Shown: piece after piece, positions 1-11,116 of the stretch
Layout: the number at the start of each line of letters is the position of its first letter
Position numbering within the stretch: position 1 is the stretch's first letter
NCBI GenBank assembly: GCA_022495005.1
Contig: JAGYXB010001097.1
Location: 124,001 to 188,000, forward strand
Source: Rhyacophila brunnea
Lineage: Eukaryota; Arthropoda; Insecta; Trichoptera; Rhyacophilidae
Length of the DNA stretch: 64,000 nucleotides
Reading direction: 5' to 3'
The notes under the pieces: model-generated
What the model was told of the DNA's origin: nothing
The model's database searches: none
The model's input: only the letters and a program-made list of their open reading frames with translations
Position numbers and translations under genes: made by a program

Positions 1-1242
1 CTGGGACCCGTAGTCCTAGTTTGACAAGCACTGCATTAGAGATTATTTTTAACTATGCGTGTTGAAGCTATGTGTGTTAGAAATTTGAGGTGAAGTGGGC
101 AAAAAGGCTCCGAACTGTCTCTCACGGATTGCAGTATTGACACCCGAGTCATGCGCGTGCCCATCCAACGTGATGCGACTAATTTTGATACCAGAGACAA
201 GCCATGATTCACCTTACAACATATTACAATATTGAAATGTAAGACAGTTAACCGTTCATTGAAAATGATACCCAAACATGACACCTGGAAAAAAATGTGT
301 CTCTTATTGGGAATTCTATCAATTTCGAATTTAATTATTTTGTAATTATTCTGATGTAAGTATTCTTCTTTCTTACCATCTTAGGGTGCGTCCGTTAATG
401 GTATCGTAACCATAAAAGGATAGGTAGGGTTGTGATCGAGAAATAATCAGTAAAGCTGAATCTCGATTCTCGAGAGATAAAAATACCGTAATTTCGAGAA
501 TTCTCATTTCTCATCTTCAATGCGAATCTTAAGAATTCGAGAAATTGTTATTAGGCAATCGGAATTGGAAGAAAGGTTAAAAACAAGCTCTCATCTTTGA
601 TTCTGAACGGAAAATCTCTAATTGCTTTATTAACACACAGGGAAATGTTTTTATGGTTGTTTATTGTTTCACTATTGATACTCTACTACATTAAAATCTA
701 TATATATCGTGGAATTACTGCCAAAATGCTTTATATGCATATTCTAATATATCGGATAACTTGATTTTTTCTGCCATCTAGCTTATTTTCTTTTACCCTA
801 TATGGCATATTTTTTTGTGAGTGATAATTGGCAACACTGATCCTCAAGAGTCAATACCTTTCAATCCCTGATACGTCTATAAAATTACATACGCTTGGCA
901 ACCCTATGCAATGTCAATATGCACTATTAATGATTTTTGAATGTGGTATGTGTGACTCAGGTAGAATTTAGTATTCCGTCAATAAAACAGAAACTCTTGA
1001 TTTAAATTTATTTCGCCAGTTAAGTATTGAATAGTAATTTTATTTTATTGAATGACTAATCAAATGATGCGGCATTTAGATCAGGTCATGGATGTTTGTG
1101 ACATCATCCGCTCTCTCCTCACACCCCTTGAATTTATAGGTGTCAAGATACAGAACGCAAGAGCTTCTTAACCTTTTTCGTTTGACTGATCCTTGACGCA
1201 CTTTGCAAGATCTCGGAAAACCGCTTTCTTACTGACACATAT
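1..1242. other. Unassigned AT-rich sequence
   Basis: No coding region or element boundary is supported. Around 430-545 there are several overlapping GAATCTCGA/TCTCGAGA-type inverted words, which could be the eroded end of a transposon, but no matching second end was found. The stretch near 776-840 resembles 20000-20065 (both run into a GGCAACACTG word), suggesting a diffuse old repeat. Confidence 0.4.
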
Positions 1243-1834
1243 CAGTGGCGAAGATTGGAGGTAGGCTGTTAAGATCAGTTATAAATAGTGCACACTAAGC
1301 TTTGTCAGTCATACGTATTTGTTTTTATTGAAATAAGACTACATTTTAAAGACGGTGTTGGTTAGTTTTTTAAAATTCAATTATTTTCTGCGAAACTGAG
1401 CCATAATAAATAATAGTCAAAAAATACTCGTCTATCCATAAAATATCTAAAATTATGAATTAAATGATACATAACTTTTGATATTTTATAGATAGCATTA
1501 TATTGTTTATCTATTATAGTTTGGCTTCAGCAGGGCTTAATGAATTAAGTAAAAAAAATGAAACATCAGTATGTGTAATACGTATTCTTAATCCAATGAA
1601 AACAAATAAGTATGAATGAAAAAGTGTGCACAATTATGTTGTGTCGCCCAAAATATACCAAAACTATTATTTATGGTTTGGTTTAGGCATGGTTTAATTG
1701 ATTTTTAAAAACCAGCCTATACCATCTGTCAATTGTAGTCTTAGTTCAATAACAACAAATACGTATGACTAACAATGTTTAATATACACTATTTATGGCG
1801 GATCTTAACAGCGTACCTCCACCATTCACTACTG
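1243..1834. mobile_element. Non-autonomous hAT-like element with long inverted arms (copy A)
   Basis: The 592-bp element begins CAGTGGCGAAGATTGGAGGT and ends with the approximate reverse complement, ACCTCCACCATTCACTACTG. The arms stay complementary far beyond the termini: the left 200 bp and right 200 bp align as an imperfect inverted repeat, so the element is essentially a foldback. Flanks ACACATAT (1235-1242) and ATACATAC (1835-1842) agree at 6 of 8 positions, fitting an old 8-bp target duplication. CAGTG...CACTG ends plus 8-bp duplication are typical of hAT MITEs. There is no coding capacity. Related copies lie at 24731-25241 and 15245-15415. Confidence 0.8.
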
Positions 1835-1842
1835 ATACATAC

Positions 1843-2235
1843 ATAATATTAAGATTCATAGAGGTAAATGAATTATGCGTAAAACAGTAGACAGTGACAT
1901 ACCTAGACAAATTACCACCCTTAAAGCAGACTCAAAATGTCACCCCTACTATTTTTAGTCTTATAGTTTATGTAAATTATTATGACTATGACGACACCCT
2001 TCTGCATTCATTTCCGTCCTTCGGCTGTAAAACAGATTCGCCACATATTTTGGGTTTACGATGTATCCCAGATGCACAAAGTTCATTGCCCCATTGAACA
2101 CGCGCGTTTACATGATTTTACTCCCTACTTCAATTATAGTTTGTCAATTTATGGCTACGGCCGTATGTTGTAGCTTAACCACTGGGGAGTGCCAAAAGAA
2201 ATGGCGTATTTCAAAAAAACACTACCATATTCTTA
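1843..2235. other. Unassigned sequence
   Basis: Three overlapping short frames occur here (1894-2312, plus strand), but they show no domain, no codon bias and no splice context. I treat the stretch as non-coding. Confidence 0.4.
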
Positions 2236-2690
2236 GGTCAATAATTATTATAACGCAATCATTATTCGTAGGATGTTTATCACACTTGAATAGTCAAAGA
2301 CATAGCTTATAATGAATATCTTTAGAATTATCTTCAAATGTGTTAATCTTGCCCATTTTTTGAATAATAAAATGCCTAATTCTTGTCAAATTTGGGATCA
2401 CAGAGATTATCAATATAATTTTTTATCGTAAATATTTCACTATAATAATGTCGACATAAATTATGCTGATGGAATCTTAACACCACTGCACATTTATGTA
2501 CTGAAATATGACTATATTCTAAAACATTAGAGCGAGAGGTTTAAAAGAATACAATTTTATGTAATAAAAATACTTTATGCAGTCATCAAATGTTTGAAAT
2601 AAATATAACGGATAATAAGGCTTCAAAATTATATAAATAGATTATCTACAACGTTTAAGGTATGTCCAGGGTCATGCTTTGAAAATTGAA
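2236..2690 (+). repeat. Dispersed repeat R-43, copy 1
   Basis: This segment recurs in inverted orientation at about 43365-44335. Shared landmarks in order are the GTCAAAGACATAGCTTATAA block, the TTGGGATCACAGAGATTAT block, the AACATTAGAGCGAGAGGTTT block and the ACGTTTAAGGTATGTCCAGG block. The second copy carries a MITE insertion at 43745-44208 that is absent here, so this copy represents the empty site. No coding region or terminal repeats are seen; the family could be a long non-autonomous element or an old segmental duplication. Confidence 0.7.
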
Positions 2691-3279
2691 AAAAAGCTCC
2701 ATTTTTACCCACGCTGAGCACGTAAATTGTTCATTGACGTCACGAACTTTGAACGGTACCTACCGACATCCATGTCGAAGCAGTTAGACACGTTTTAGAT
2801 CTTAAGTCTTATATACTCACAAACTCTTTCCCCGCGCAACAAAATACATAATATGTATTATTAACCAACATAATTTGGAAACTCAGAGAAATGTATAACG
2901 GCAAGAAAAGTATTTTTGCAAAAAATGCGAGACCCAGCGGTATCCGAACACGCGCCCATGGGCCCTAACCACTAAGAAATGTGTGTACTATATAATTGCG
3001 ACAAAGTTCACTAGTGTTTTTATAATTCTCACCGAACCGCATTCTGAACTTCGTTAATATTTGGCAATCGACTTTTGCATTTAAAATGAAGAATTATTAA
3101 TTGCCATAATTACTAACCGTGGTGTCAGGACCTCTACAAATTTTTATTATAACGTACTTGCACTAGCTAATAATTTAATCAACTATTTTTTATTCAACGA
3201 ATAATTCGTAAGATTTAAGAATATAAAATTCTTGAATAAATAAACCACGTCATTCCTCCACAGTACGAGGGCTGTTTGT
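2691..3279. other. Unassigned sequence
   Basis: AT-rich DNA. A similarity to 43340-43365 may extend the dispersed repeat by about 80 bp. Nothing else recognisable. Confidence 0.35.
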
Positions 3280-3648
3280 GGGAATGGGACAACTGGACGC
3301 CGGGACAATTGGACGCCGCACTATCGTAGACACGTAAACAGAACGTAGACGAGGAATTTTAATCAGTTTCTATCTACTACTTAGTAGTTTTAATACATTT
3401 TACTCTTAACATAATGTTTTTTTATTGCGGATTGAGAATTACCATGCCTAAGGCTTTATATAAAAATAAAAAAAACTCTTTTTTTCGTTGGAATTTAAAT
3501 ATATGCACGATTAAATCATTATTTACGTGTGCATATTTAAATTCTCACCAACTATTAAATCATAATATAATAATTAAAATATAAATATTAATATTAAATA
3601 CATTTTTTTAAAGTACTTATAAGTACCTAACGGCCCGCTACTAGACCC
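3280..3648. mobile_element. GGGAATGGGAC MITE, copy 1
   Basis: The element starts GGGAATGGGACAACTGGACG and ends CTACTAGACCC. The word GCTGTTTGT occurs on both flanks (3271-3279 and 3649-3657), giving an 8-9 bp target duplication. The interior matches the copy at 56050-56426 over the ACGTAGACGAGGAATTTTAA block and the AATTCTCACCAACTATTAAA block. The right inner terminal repeat (GGCGTCCAGTTGTCCC in the other copy) has been lost here. No coding capacity. Confidence 0.82.
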
Positions 3649-3819
3649 GCTGTTTGTTACTAGGTACCTATTAGTACTATTTTGTGTACATGGTGGAACT
3701 TGAACCTGAATCCATTCCGGCCGGTGTGCTTTTTCAATTTAAGTGTCCGAGGACTGGTCTCGGTATTCGGATAGGTACCAATAATTCAGTTCTTCCGACA
3801 GTCATTCTTCGCCACTGCT

Positions 3820-6432
3820 AATTCAATTGTGACGTTAAAAAACAAACGTGGCCATCTCCAGTCAATGACTTTTTTGAGATTTTTGGTTGGTATGATTGCT
3901 TGTGTTGTTTTATATAATATTATTTAGTTAAGACATGGCTATCTCCTCAATTTCTGCTTCAAAAATTCAAATAAAAGATGTGATTTTTTTCAAACTTAGT
4001 CATATCCATTGATTTTTTATATCAAACGTGGTCACATTCGTCTTGGCCAATAACGACGTAGCACTTTTTCAAAATGGCCAATCATGTCGTGGCATTTTAT
4101 CAAGATGACTCCCATCAGCAAAAAGTTTTCTCTGTGTATACGATGTGCTCTTCAAGTTTTTAAGCGAAATAATTGTCAAAGAATGGAAAATAATCCAAAT
4201 AAAGTTTGAAATAGTGTCTCCAGATAATGCACGAAAGTTAACCAGATCAAATGATACCATTAAACGTTCAAAGAAGACTGAAAAACGGTAAGTAAATTTT
4301 GATTTTCAAACGTTTTACGACAGTTAGCATTTTAGAACCTCAGGGCTGTGCCTTGGCTGTTTATATTTTATGTTCAGTTTTAAAGCTGCATAATATCGTG
4401 TAAACTGGTTCAGTCATCTTTATTTTTTTTATATATTTTTATTCAAAAATATTGTTATGTTTGTTTAGTTACCTTTAATTCTAATATCATAAAACTCAAA
4501 ATAAATTCATAAACCCAATTATAATTTTCAAATTATGAAGTGTTAGTTGTAAATATGAAATAAGTTATATATTTATAATGTTGTTTTTTTCGGGTGCCGG
4601 TCGAAATCCCGAAGGGCCGAAATCCCGAATGCCGAAATCCCGAAAGCCGAAATCCCGAATGGCCGGAAGCCCAAAGGCCGAAATCCCGAAGAATAAAAAA
4701 ATATAAACAGTAATAGTTTTCAACCAGCGGCACCCCAATAGGCGGCGCTTTTTCTAGAGTGTGTAATTTAACAAGATAATTGGAATAGTTATATAAAAAA
4801 CTATTATTGATTATGGAATGATGCAACAAAATAATTTTCAACCAGCGGTACCCCAATAGGCGGCGCTTTTTCTAGAGTGTGTAATTTAACAAGATAATTA
4901 GAATAGTTATATAAAAAACTATTATTAATTATGGAATGATGCAACAAAATAATTTTCAACCAGCGGTACCCCAATAGGCGGCGCATTTTCTTGAGTAAGT
5001 AATTTAACAAGATAATTAAAATAGTTATTTAAAAACTATTATTTATTATGGAATGAAGCAACAAAATAATTTTCAACCAGCGGCACCCCAATACGCGGCG
5101 CTTTTCCTCGATTGCATAATTTAACAAGATAATTAAAATGGTTATATAAAAACTATTATTAATTATGGAATGAAGCCAGAAAATAATTTTCAACCAGCGG
5201 CACCCCAAAAGGCGGCGCTTTTTCTCGATTGTATAATTTAACTAGATAATTAAAATAGTTATATAAAAACTATTATTAATTATGGAATGAAAATTATTTT
5301 CTTGCTTCATTCCATAATTAATAATAGTTTTTATATAACTATTTTAATTATCTTGTTAAATTACACACTCTAGAAAAAGCGCCGCCTATTAGGGTACCGC
5401 TGGTTGAAAATTATTTTCTTGCTTCATTCCATAATAAATAATAGTTTTATATAACTATTTTAATTATCTTGTTAAATTACACACTCTAGAAAAAGCGCCG
5501 CTTATTGGGGTACTACTGGTTAAAAAATATTTTTTGCTTCATTCTATAATTAACAATAGTTTTTAATACTACTATTTTCATTATCTAGTTAAATTATACA
5601 ATCGAGAAAAAGCGCCGCCTTTTGGAGTGCCACTGGTTGAAAATTATTTTGTTGCTTGATTCCATAAATATTAATAGTTTTTATTATAACTATTTTAATT
5701 ATCTTGTTAAATTACACACTCTAGATAAAGCGCCGCCTATTAGGGTACCGCTGGTTGAAAATTATTTTTTTGCTTCATTCTATAATTAATAATAGTTTTT
5801 AATACTACTATTTTAATTATCTAGTTAAATTATACAATCGAGAAAAAGCGCCCCTTTTTGGGGTGCCGCTGGTTGAAAATTATTTTGTTGCTTCATTCCA
5901 TAATTAATAATAGTTTTTAATACTACTATTTTAATTATCTAGATTAATTATACAATCGAGAAAAAGCGCCGCCTATTGGGGAACCGCTGGTTGAAAATTA
6001 ATACTGTTTATATATTTTTATTTTTCGAGATTTCAGCCTTCGGGATTCCGGCCATTTGGGATTTCGGCCATTCGGGATTTTGACATTCGGGATTTCGTCC
6101 GGCACCCATTTTAACACAACCCTGTTTGTAAGAATACAAAACAAACCGATCGAATACAAAACAAAACTGTCTATCTCCAATAGTATTTATGTCAAATCCA
6201 GATGATACAAAACAAACATAGCCATCTCCAACATAAAATCGTAAATATCTTGTTTATTAAGGATCCGCGATTATTGAGCATTGTTTAAATCGTATTCTTT
6301 AAATAAAATATAATCATAAATTAGGAAATTATTAACTCACGGGTTCAAATTAACCACAAAAACAAAAAAGTTGATTTACTCAGTTTCACATGTGATGGAG
6401 ATGACCACGTTTGTTTTTTAGCGTCACAATTA
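3820..6432. repeat. Outer imperfect inverted repeat enclosing the palindromic array
   Basis: The left arm, from about 3820, contains TTGTGACGTTAAAAAACAAA followed by CGTGGCCATCTCC. The right arm, ending about 6432, contains the complement, GGAGATGACCACG followed by TTTGTTTTTTAGCGTCACAA. The arms pair over about 45 bp with few mismatches. Related words, ACAAAACAAACATAGCCATC and CAAAACTGTCTATCTCCAAT, recur internally near 6160-6230. I infer a larger foldback-type element into which the 117-bp-unit palindrome (4592-6107) was inserted or amplified. No target duplication was resolved. Confidence 0.55.
4592..6107. repeat. 1.5-kb palindrome of 117-bp tandem repeats (foldback element)
   Basis: Both ends carry GGGTGCCGG(T/A)CGAAATCCCGAA-type inverted termini followed by iterated GGCCGAAATCCCGAA words (4592-4690 and, inverted, 6035-6107). 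Between them, five head-to-tail units begin at the word CAACCAGCGG at about 4721, 4839, 4958, 5074 and 5191. After a centre near 5300 come six inverted units ending near 5398, 5515, 5633, 5751, 5868 and 5985. Period is 116-119 bp. The organisation resembles Foldback/Tetris-type elements, whose long inverted ends contain tandem repeats. Open frames at 4533-5010 are by-products of the repeats. Confidence 0.85.
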
Positions 6433-6671
6433 GTTATGAATGATACATCCCACCAATGACTTGAGTCACGTCTATCACACAGTCATTCGGGCATCCCAGA
6501 ATTTTAAGTGGTTATGGCAACACCTGTACAATGTACCTATATACGATCCAGAGATCTATTCCCACGATATGGTAAGGATATTTTAGACAAAAAAAATGTG
6601 ACCATATTATATCATTAAAAAGGGGATTTTATCAGAAATGTGTGATCAAAATGAGGGCATAACACCTTTTT

Positions 6672-7179
6672 ATTACCACGTTTTTCTTAGCTCGTATTCT
6701 TGTTTGTCCAGTGGTTGTTTATCCAGCACAAATCTTGCAATCGATTTTTAACTAACTTCCCGACTAGCTAGATATTTGAAACTTTTAGAATATATCAGAA
6801 CACGATGCACATGCATTCTTTTAATACTTTTAGGCATCTTTAAGTAGAATTGAATTCATTTTCAGTTAATTCCGTTTTGTATGAAAAGTTATTTCGGAAG
6901 AAATCCGTAATCCAATCCACTATTATTTATTGCTAAGGGGGTGGTCCTAGCAACTAAATTATTGATATATATATACGTGCGTTACTATGGAAATCAAAAT
7001 GACATTTCAGTATTCTATATTTGTTTGTTTGATGCAAAATAGCAAAAAAAAAATGATTTGTTGACAATTGCCTTATTTGTCATAAATTATTAATACATAG
7101 AATTGTCAAGTTTACATGATTCAACAGAAAATTAAAAAAACGTGGTATATAAAAAGTTCTTTTTATCTTGTAATTATTA
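6672..7179 (+). mobile_element. TACAACG-family MITE, copy 1
   Basis: The copy runs from ACCACGTTTTTCTTAGCTCG to TTTTTATCTTGTAATTATTA. Family landmarks in order are a TTGTTTGTCCAGTGGTTGTT block, CAATCGATTTTTAACTAACT, AACTTTTAGAATATATCAGA and TTCAGTTAATTCCGTTTTGT. Other copies are at 15471-15895, 27575-27800, 43745-44208 and 54371-55100. The ends are only weakly complementary (TACAACG versus TACAAG), so the superfamily is unclear. No protein is encoded. Confidence 0.75.
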
Positions 7180-7589
7180 GAACATGAATACATTATACTG
7201 CATTCTATAATTGATGTGCTAAGGATTAATCAATAAGTATAAGCGACAAAGCCATAGACTATAGATACATCTAGACGCCACCCGTTGCATTGCTAAATGA
7301 AGCCGCGTGCCGTGCGTTTGGTTTGTAGGCGAGCGAACGCATTCGTCTACAAATGTTCGAGACCCTAGACCATTTCGCTAGTGCTCGCCCAAAGTGCTCG
7401 CACTAGACGCTCAGAATTAATTTATAATTTTCTATTTTTTTTACGTTATATAGTATTTTTAAGCGGTCAAAATGCAACCATTAGGTAAAGATATCCATAA
7501 TTTAAGTTATTTTAAAGAAACGCTAGGTCACTGATATTAAAATATATAATAATATACAAATAAATTATCACGAACATGTATCAACTTAC
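7180..7589. other. GC-richer stretch with hairpins
   Basis: Two imperfect hairpins are visible: TTTGTAGGCGAGCGAACGCA pairing with TTCGTCTACAAA near 7325-7360, and CTAGTGCTCGCCC pairing with GCTCGCACTAG near 7378-7405. Their composition differs from the AT-rich surroundings. If the minus-strand exon at 7590-7654 is real, this would be its first intron. Confidence 0.4.
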
Positions 7590-7654
7590 CTATGAACTTC
7601 TTCTTCTTGCTTATCAGTACGGCTACCATATTTTAATACAACACACAGAACCAT
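7590..7654 (-). CDS. Tentative first coding exon, THAP-like N-terminus
   Basis: On the minus strand an ATG at 7654-7652 opens a 21-codon frame (MVLCVVLKYGSRTDKQEEEV, then H) ending at CATAG|GTAAGT, a near-consensus splice donor with GT at 7589. The residues resemble the N-terminus of THAP zinc fingers, which begin M-x-x-C-x4-C-x-N/S-R; here the second zinc ligand would be tyrosine instead of cysteine. Upstream sequence to about 8010 is richer in G+C and could hold a 5' leader. I found no convincing second exon in the next kilobase. It could be a gene relic, a genuine distant first exon, or coincidence. Confidence 0.3.
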
Positions 7655-8165
7655 CTTTTCTACTTAATTAACTAAAAATATTTACTACTGACTTTATGTT
7701 TAACACAAAAAATAGCAATTTTAGCAACACGGTTATCGACGCATAGTTATGCAATAAGCTAAGATTTGCCGGCTACACTGTAGCAAACCATCTCCCAGAT
7801 CTGTAAACCTTTTATCTTACTCTAGCACGTATCGCAGAGATTATAAGGGTACCGAATACTTTCTCACTCGCACTTATGCATCGTTTTTGTTCAGGCCTTG
7901 GACAAAGCACACTACGAGTGGCACAGCTTAGTGCGCAAAGAATGTGCCGTTTAGGCCCCCTGCGCCGTGCCCGTCTCACAGCTTCATACAGTGTGCTCCG
8001 TCACTAAGGAATATGTCAATAACAAATGAATTATGATCAGTTTTCACGGTTTGAAATATTATTCTAAGATGTAACTAGTTTGTATGAAAATATATCCTGC
8101 TATTCATCATAACATTAATCAATTACTTACTAAATATTTAGAATTTCGATTTTTCAATAAAAATG
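7655..8165. promoter_or_regulatory. Possible 5' leader or promoter of the THAP-like exon
   Basis: The 350 bases upstream of the minus-strand ATG at 7654 hold less poly-A/T and more G+C than neighbouring DNA, with no detectable transposon termini. This only weakly suggests a promoter. No TATA box or initiator can be assigned with confidence. Confidence 0.2.
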
Positions 8166-8178
8166 CTAGTGTTAGACT

Positions 8179-8268
8179 ATGGACCTAATAGGTTGAGCAA
8201 GTAGTGACTAACATTCATTTATTCATTATTGTAAAACGAAATCTCTTTGTGAGGCGGCCCAAATGAAC
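8179..8268 (+). repeat. Degenerate tRNA-SINE body fragment
   Basis: TATGGACCTAATAGGTTGAG CAAG matches the body of the SINE described at 32011-32240, followed by a decayed match to its AGATTTGTTAATACAAACCTC region and its CCCATA/GGCCC part. The tRNA-like head is missing. Confidence 0.55.
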
Positions 8269-8772
8269 ATAGCGACACTTCCTACGTAAAAGGTTCGAAC
8301 TGCGTTTTTGACTATTTTGACTTAAGTAATTTGCCTTTTATTAATTAATTTTAAAGAGAATAAAACGATGATATCAAAATCAAAAAAAACAAAAATTCAA
8401 TCAATATTTTATAGGCATAACAACTAAAAAATACGACTTCAGTTTTGATACCAGTTGGTTAGATAGTAGATCACAGCTAACTTGAAGTTGGACATACCCT
8501 GTTGTAGATTATAATATCTTCATCAGCAGGCGTGATCCGTTATAATAAGTTTTGGTCGGTTATCGTTGACAATTCCGAAGATAGATTTATAGCCCGAAAC
8601 CGCGGTTAGCGTAAATGACTCAATTAGAGTAGAATTAATAAAAAAATAAATTCGATGCAAAACCATTATAATGGAGTTTTATACGTTAACGCCAGGTCAA
8701 TGAATATAACCCCGAATAACCTTGATCAAAAACGAGAAATGCGACATATTAACCATATTATATTAATTTAAG

Positions 8773-9218
8773 TGACCTACCATTATGTTCAACAAGGGTG
8801 TTCAACCAATGTGTGCTACCCGTGCTCACGTATGGCTGCGAGACGTTGACCCTCAACACGAGAGATGTCCAAAGGCTACGAGTCGCACAGCGAGGCATGG
8901 AGAGGGAAAGGACCGTAAGAGAAACGAATGGGTTAGGAAGCAGACAGGAGTACGCGATGTAATAGACGTTGCCAAACAGCTGAAATGGAGATGGGCGGGG
9001 CACATTGCTCGCCGAAAGGACGGCCGCTGGACAAATGCCGTCATCCAGTGGTACCCAAGGGGCACGAAACGGCCACAGGGTCGCCCTAAAAGCCACTGGA
9101 TTGACGAACTGTTAAAGTTCGGTGGAAATACGTGGCAGCAAACGACACAGGACCGAGAGAGTTGGAAGAAGCTTGGGAAGGCCTTCATCCAGCAGTGGAT
9201 TGACCCCGGCTGATGATG
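8773..9218 (+). mobile_element. 5'-truncated RTE-type retrotransposon, with 13-bp target duplication
   Basis: ATATTAATTTAAG occurs at 8760-8772 and again at 9219-9231, delimiting a 446-bp insertion. The insert holds only the 3' end of an RTE-like reverse transcriptase gene and ends in GGCTGATGATGAT, the short (TGA)n-type tail shared with the copy at 44792-45590. Such 5' truncation and target duplication are the signature of target-primed reverse transcription. Confidence 0.85.
8785..9213 (+). pseudogene. RTE reverse transcriptase C-terminal fragment
   Basis: A 142-codon frame carries the post-RT C-terminal signature LKWRWAGHIARRKDGRW, followed by IQWYPRGTKRPQGRP and WIDELLKFGG. This block follows the polymerase domain in RTE/BovB-like non-LTR elements. 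The first 40 codons are in the wrong frame: in another frame 8799-8850 reads FNQCVLPVLTYGCET, matching the family member at 44878-45204, so at least one frameshift is present. No polymerase active site is retained. The fragment is inactive. Confidence 0.85.
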
Positions 9219-9231
9219 ATATTAATTTAAG

Positions 9232-9708
9232 AGTTTTTTTTTCAGTGAGCCGTGGAAATTTTATAATTAAAAGGTTGGGAAGCCACTGATTTTTATCATC
9301 ACGTGCCCAAAAATTAGACGCGTTTTCCCATTATACCTATTTGTCCAACGACTGAAAATCTTTTTTAAGTACTTAAATAAATGCTCACACTTTGGCGTAG
9401 GATTGTTATTTTTAGTCAAGTCGCTGAGGACGGCTTTGTTCTTTTTATAGTGGATAAAATAAAATATATGTATGGGATACAAAAATACCTGAGGTACAGA
9501 AAGAAGATTTACGATGTTCCCTGCTCTTAAGTCAGCTGATGATGTATGCGGTCAATGACTACATCTGACAGATATTATTCTCCCATGCATTTTTTTAAAA
9601 GGAAAAACAAGAATATTATTACTATAGGACGGGAGAGATAAGCACTCATACCGAGCCGTACCAGACGGAATGGGTGCCGAATATAATAAATAAAAAAAAT
9701 GAATCACC
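9232..9708. other. Unassigned sequence
   Basis: AT-rich DNA with no supported gene or repeat boundary. Confidence 0.4.
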
Positions 9709-9716
9709 TTCGTGAC

Positions 9717-10022
9717 CACAGAACAGATAATAAATAGAATACCGATAGGCAATATTCAATACGCCGCATGGTGAAGCAGGCTTTTGAATGTGTGAGTGTC
9801 CTACGAAAATGAAGCACGCATTATGCACGTGCAATAGTGTGTGTAATACACCAACATTAAATGAGCGTAAATGCATAAACCGAGAACAGTTTTTAGTATT
9901 CGACGTAAAACGTATTCTTAACACGTGTGTAAGTTTAAGCCGGATTCTTCCTTACTCGAGTCGGTTACCTGCTATCGCCTTACCCGTTGTGTATTTCAGT
10001 TCCCATTATTTCTGAGTTCCTG
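9717..10022 (+). mobile_element. CAGGGAACTC-family element, copy 1
   Basis: This 306-bp element runs from CACAGAACAGATAATAAATA to CCATTATTTCTGAGTTCCTG; the ends are imperfect inverted repeats. Flanks TTCGTGAC (9709-9716) and TTCGTGAT (10023-10030) agree at 7 of 8 positions. Interior landmarks are GAATGTGTGAGTGTCCTACG, GCACGTGCAATAGTGTGTGT and TTACTCGAGTCGGTTACCTG. The CA...TG ends and 8-bp duplication fit a hAT-like MITE. Frames on both strands are chance frames, because other copies do not preserve them. Confidence 0.85.
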
Positions 10023-10218
10023 TTCGTGATTATTAGACTGTTATGAGGTTATGAGTTATGAGTATTCAAATACGGAAATACAATTAGACATATTATATTC
10101 TTCTTATTGTGCCATCCCCTAGCGGAGCTCGGCCACCATCAAGGCGTTCTTAGCTTTGTCATCTTCTACCCGGAGCGGAGCTGCACAATCCCAAACGCCA
10201 ATCACTGAGCTTCTTATG

Positions 10219-10530
10219 CAGGGAACTCGGAAATAATGGGAACTGAAATATCTAATGGATAAGGAGTAGCAGGTAACCGATTTCGAGTAAGGGAGAATCC
10301 GAGATAAACTTTAAACACGTTTCAAGAATACGTCATACGTCGAATACTGACAACTGCTCTCGGTTTATGCATTGACGCTCATTTAATATTGATGTATTAT
10401 ACATACTATTGCACGTGCAACATGCGTGTTTCATTTTCGTAGGACACTCACACATTCAAAACTCTGCATCAAAATCTAGCGTATTGAATAATTATAGCCT
10501 ATCGGAATTCTATTTATTGTCCGTTCTGTG
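10219..10530 (-). mobile_element. CAGGGAACTC-family element, copy 2
   Basis: The same family as 9717-10022 in the opposite orientation, beginning CAGGGAACTCGGAAATAATG and ending TTTATTGTCCGTTCTGTG. It is flanked by an exact 8-bp duplication, TTCTTATG (10211-10218 and 10531-10538). The two opposite copies are separated by about 190 bp of unrelated sequence, so together they form a large potential stem. Confidence 0.92.
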
Positions 10531-10538
10531 TTCTTATG

Positions 10539-11116
10539 CCATGGAATGCGGCGTCGCACTCTACTACGCTTACCGTTGATCTTTCCTTGGATGATAAGTT
10601 GAGGAATGTTATACTTTTGTCCTCTTATAATGTAGCCGATGTACTGCAGATTTTTTTAGTTTTGATACTACGCAGAACTTATCGGTTCTTTCCCATTCGT
10701 TTGAGAACATCAATATTTTTTGTCACCCGGTCACTCCAAGGAATTTTGAAGATGCGACCTATATACAGAATGAATAAATAGACTGTTTCGATTTGAATTT
10801 TCAAAATAAACGAAATATTCTGCGGTTAGGTCTTACCCGCACCTCATCTCACCACTACACAACTACTATTTGAGTACTTACGACTATTAAAACCCATGCG
10901 ACCGTCAACGATTTGATGCAGGCCGCACACTCCTCTATCCGCACCCCTCCTCTCGATTTAAGCGTTACTATAATATGATTACATACACATACTCGTGATG
11001 TATTGTTGCAAGTGCGTTATTTTAGAGAAGGTTTATTTTAAATTCGGAGCCTTTTATCGGTATACCAAGATGAAACTCTACTAAATGTAGTTTCATCATT
11101 GTTTTGGAGTTAAAAT
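10539..11116. other. Unassigned sequence
   Basis: No gene or repeat boundary recognised. An 81-codon plus-strand frame at 10536-10781 has no recognisable domain; its wording near DKLRNVILLSSYNVADVLQI hints at a decayed retrotransposon frame on the other strand, but this is not strong enough to call. Confidence 0.3.

Noticed and set aside
4533..5010. Two related minus-strand frames with repeated peptide blocks
   Set aside because: They arise from the 117-bp DNA repeats; there is no independent evidence for a protein.
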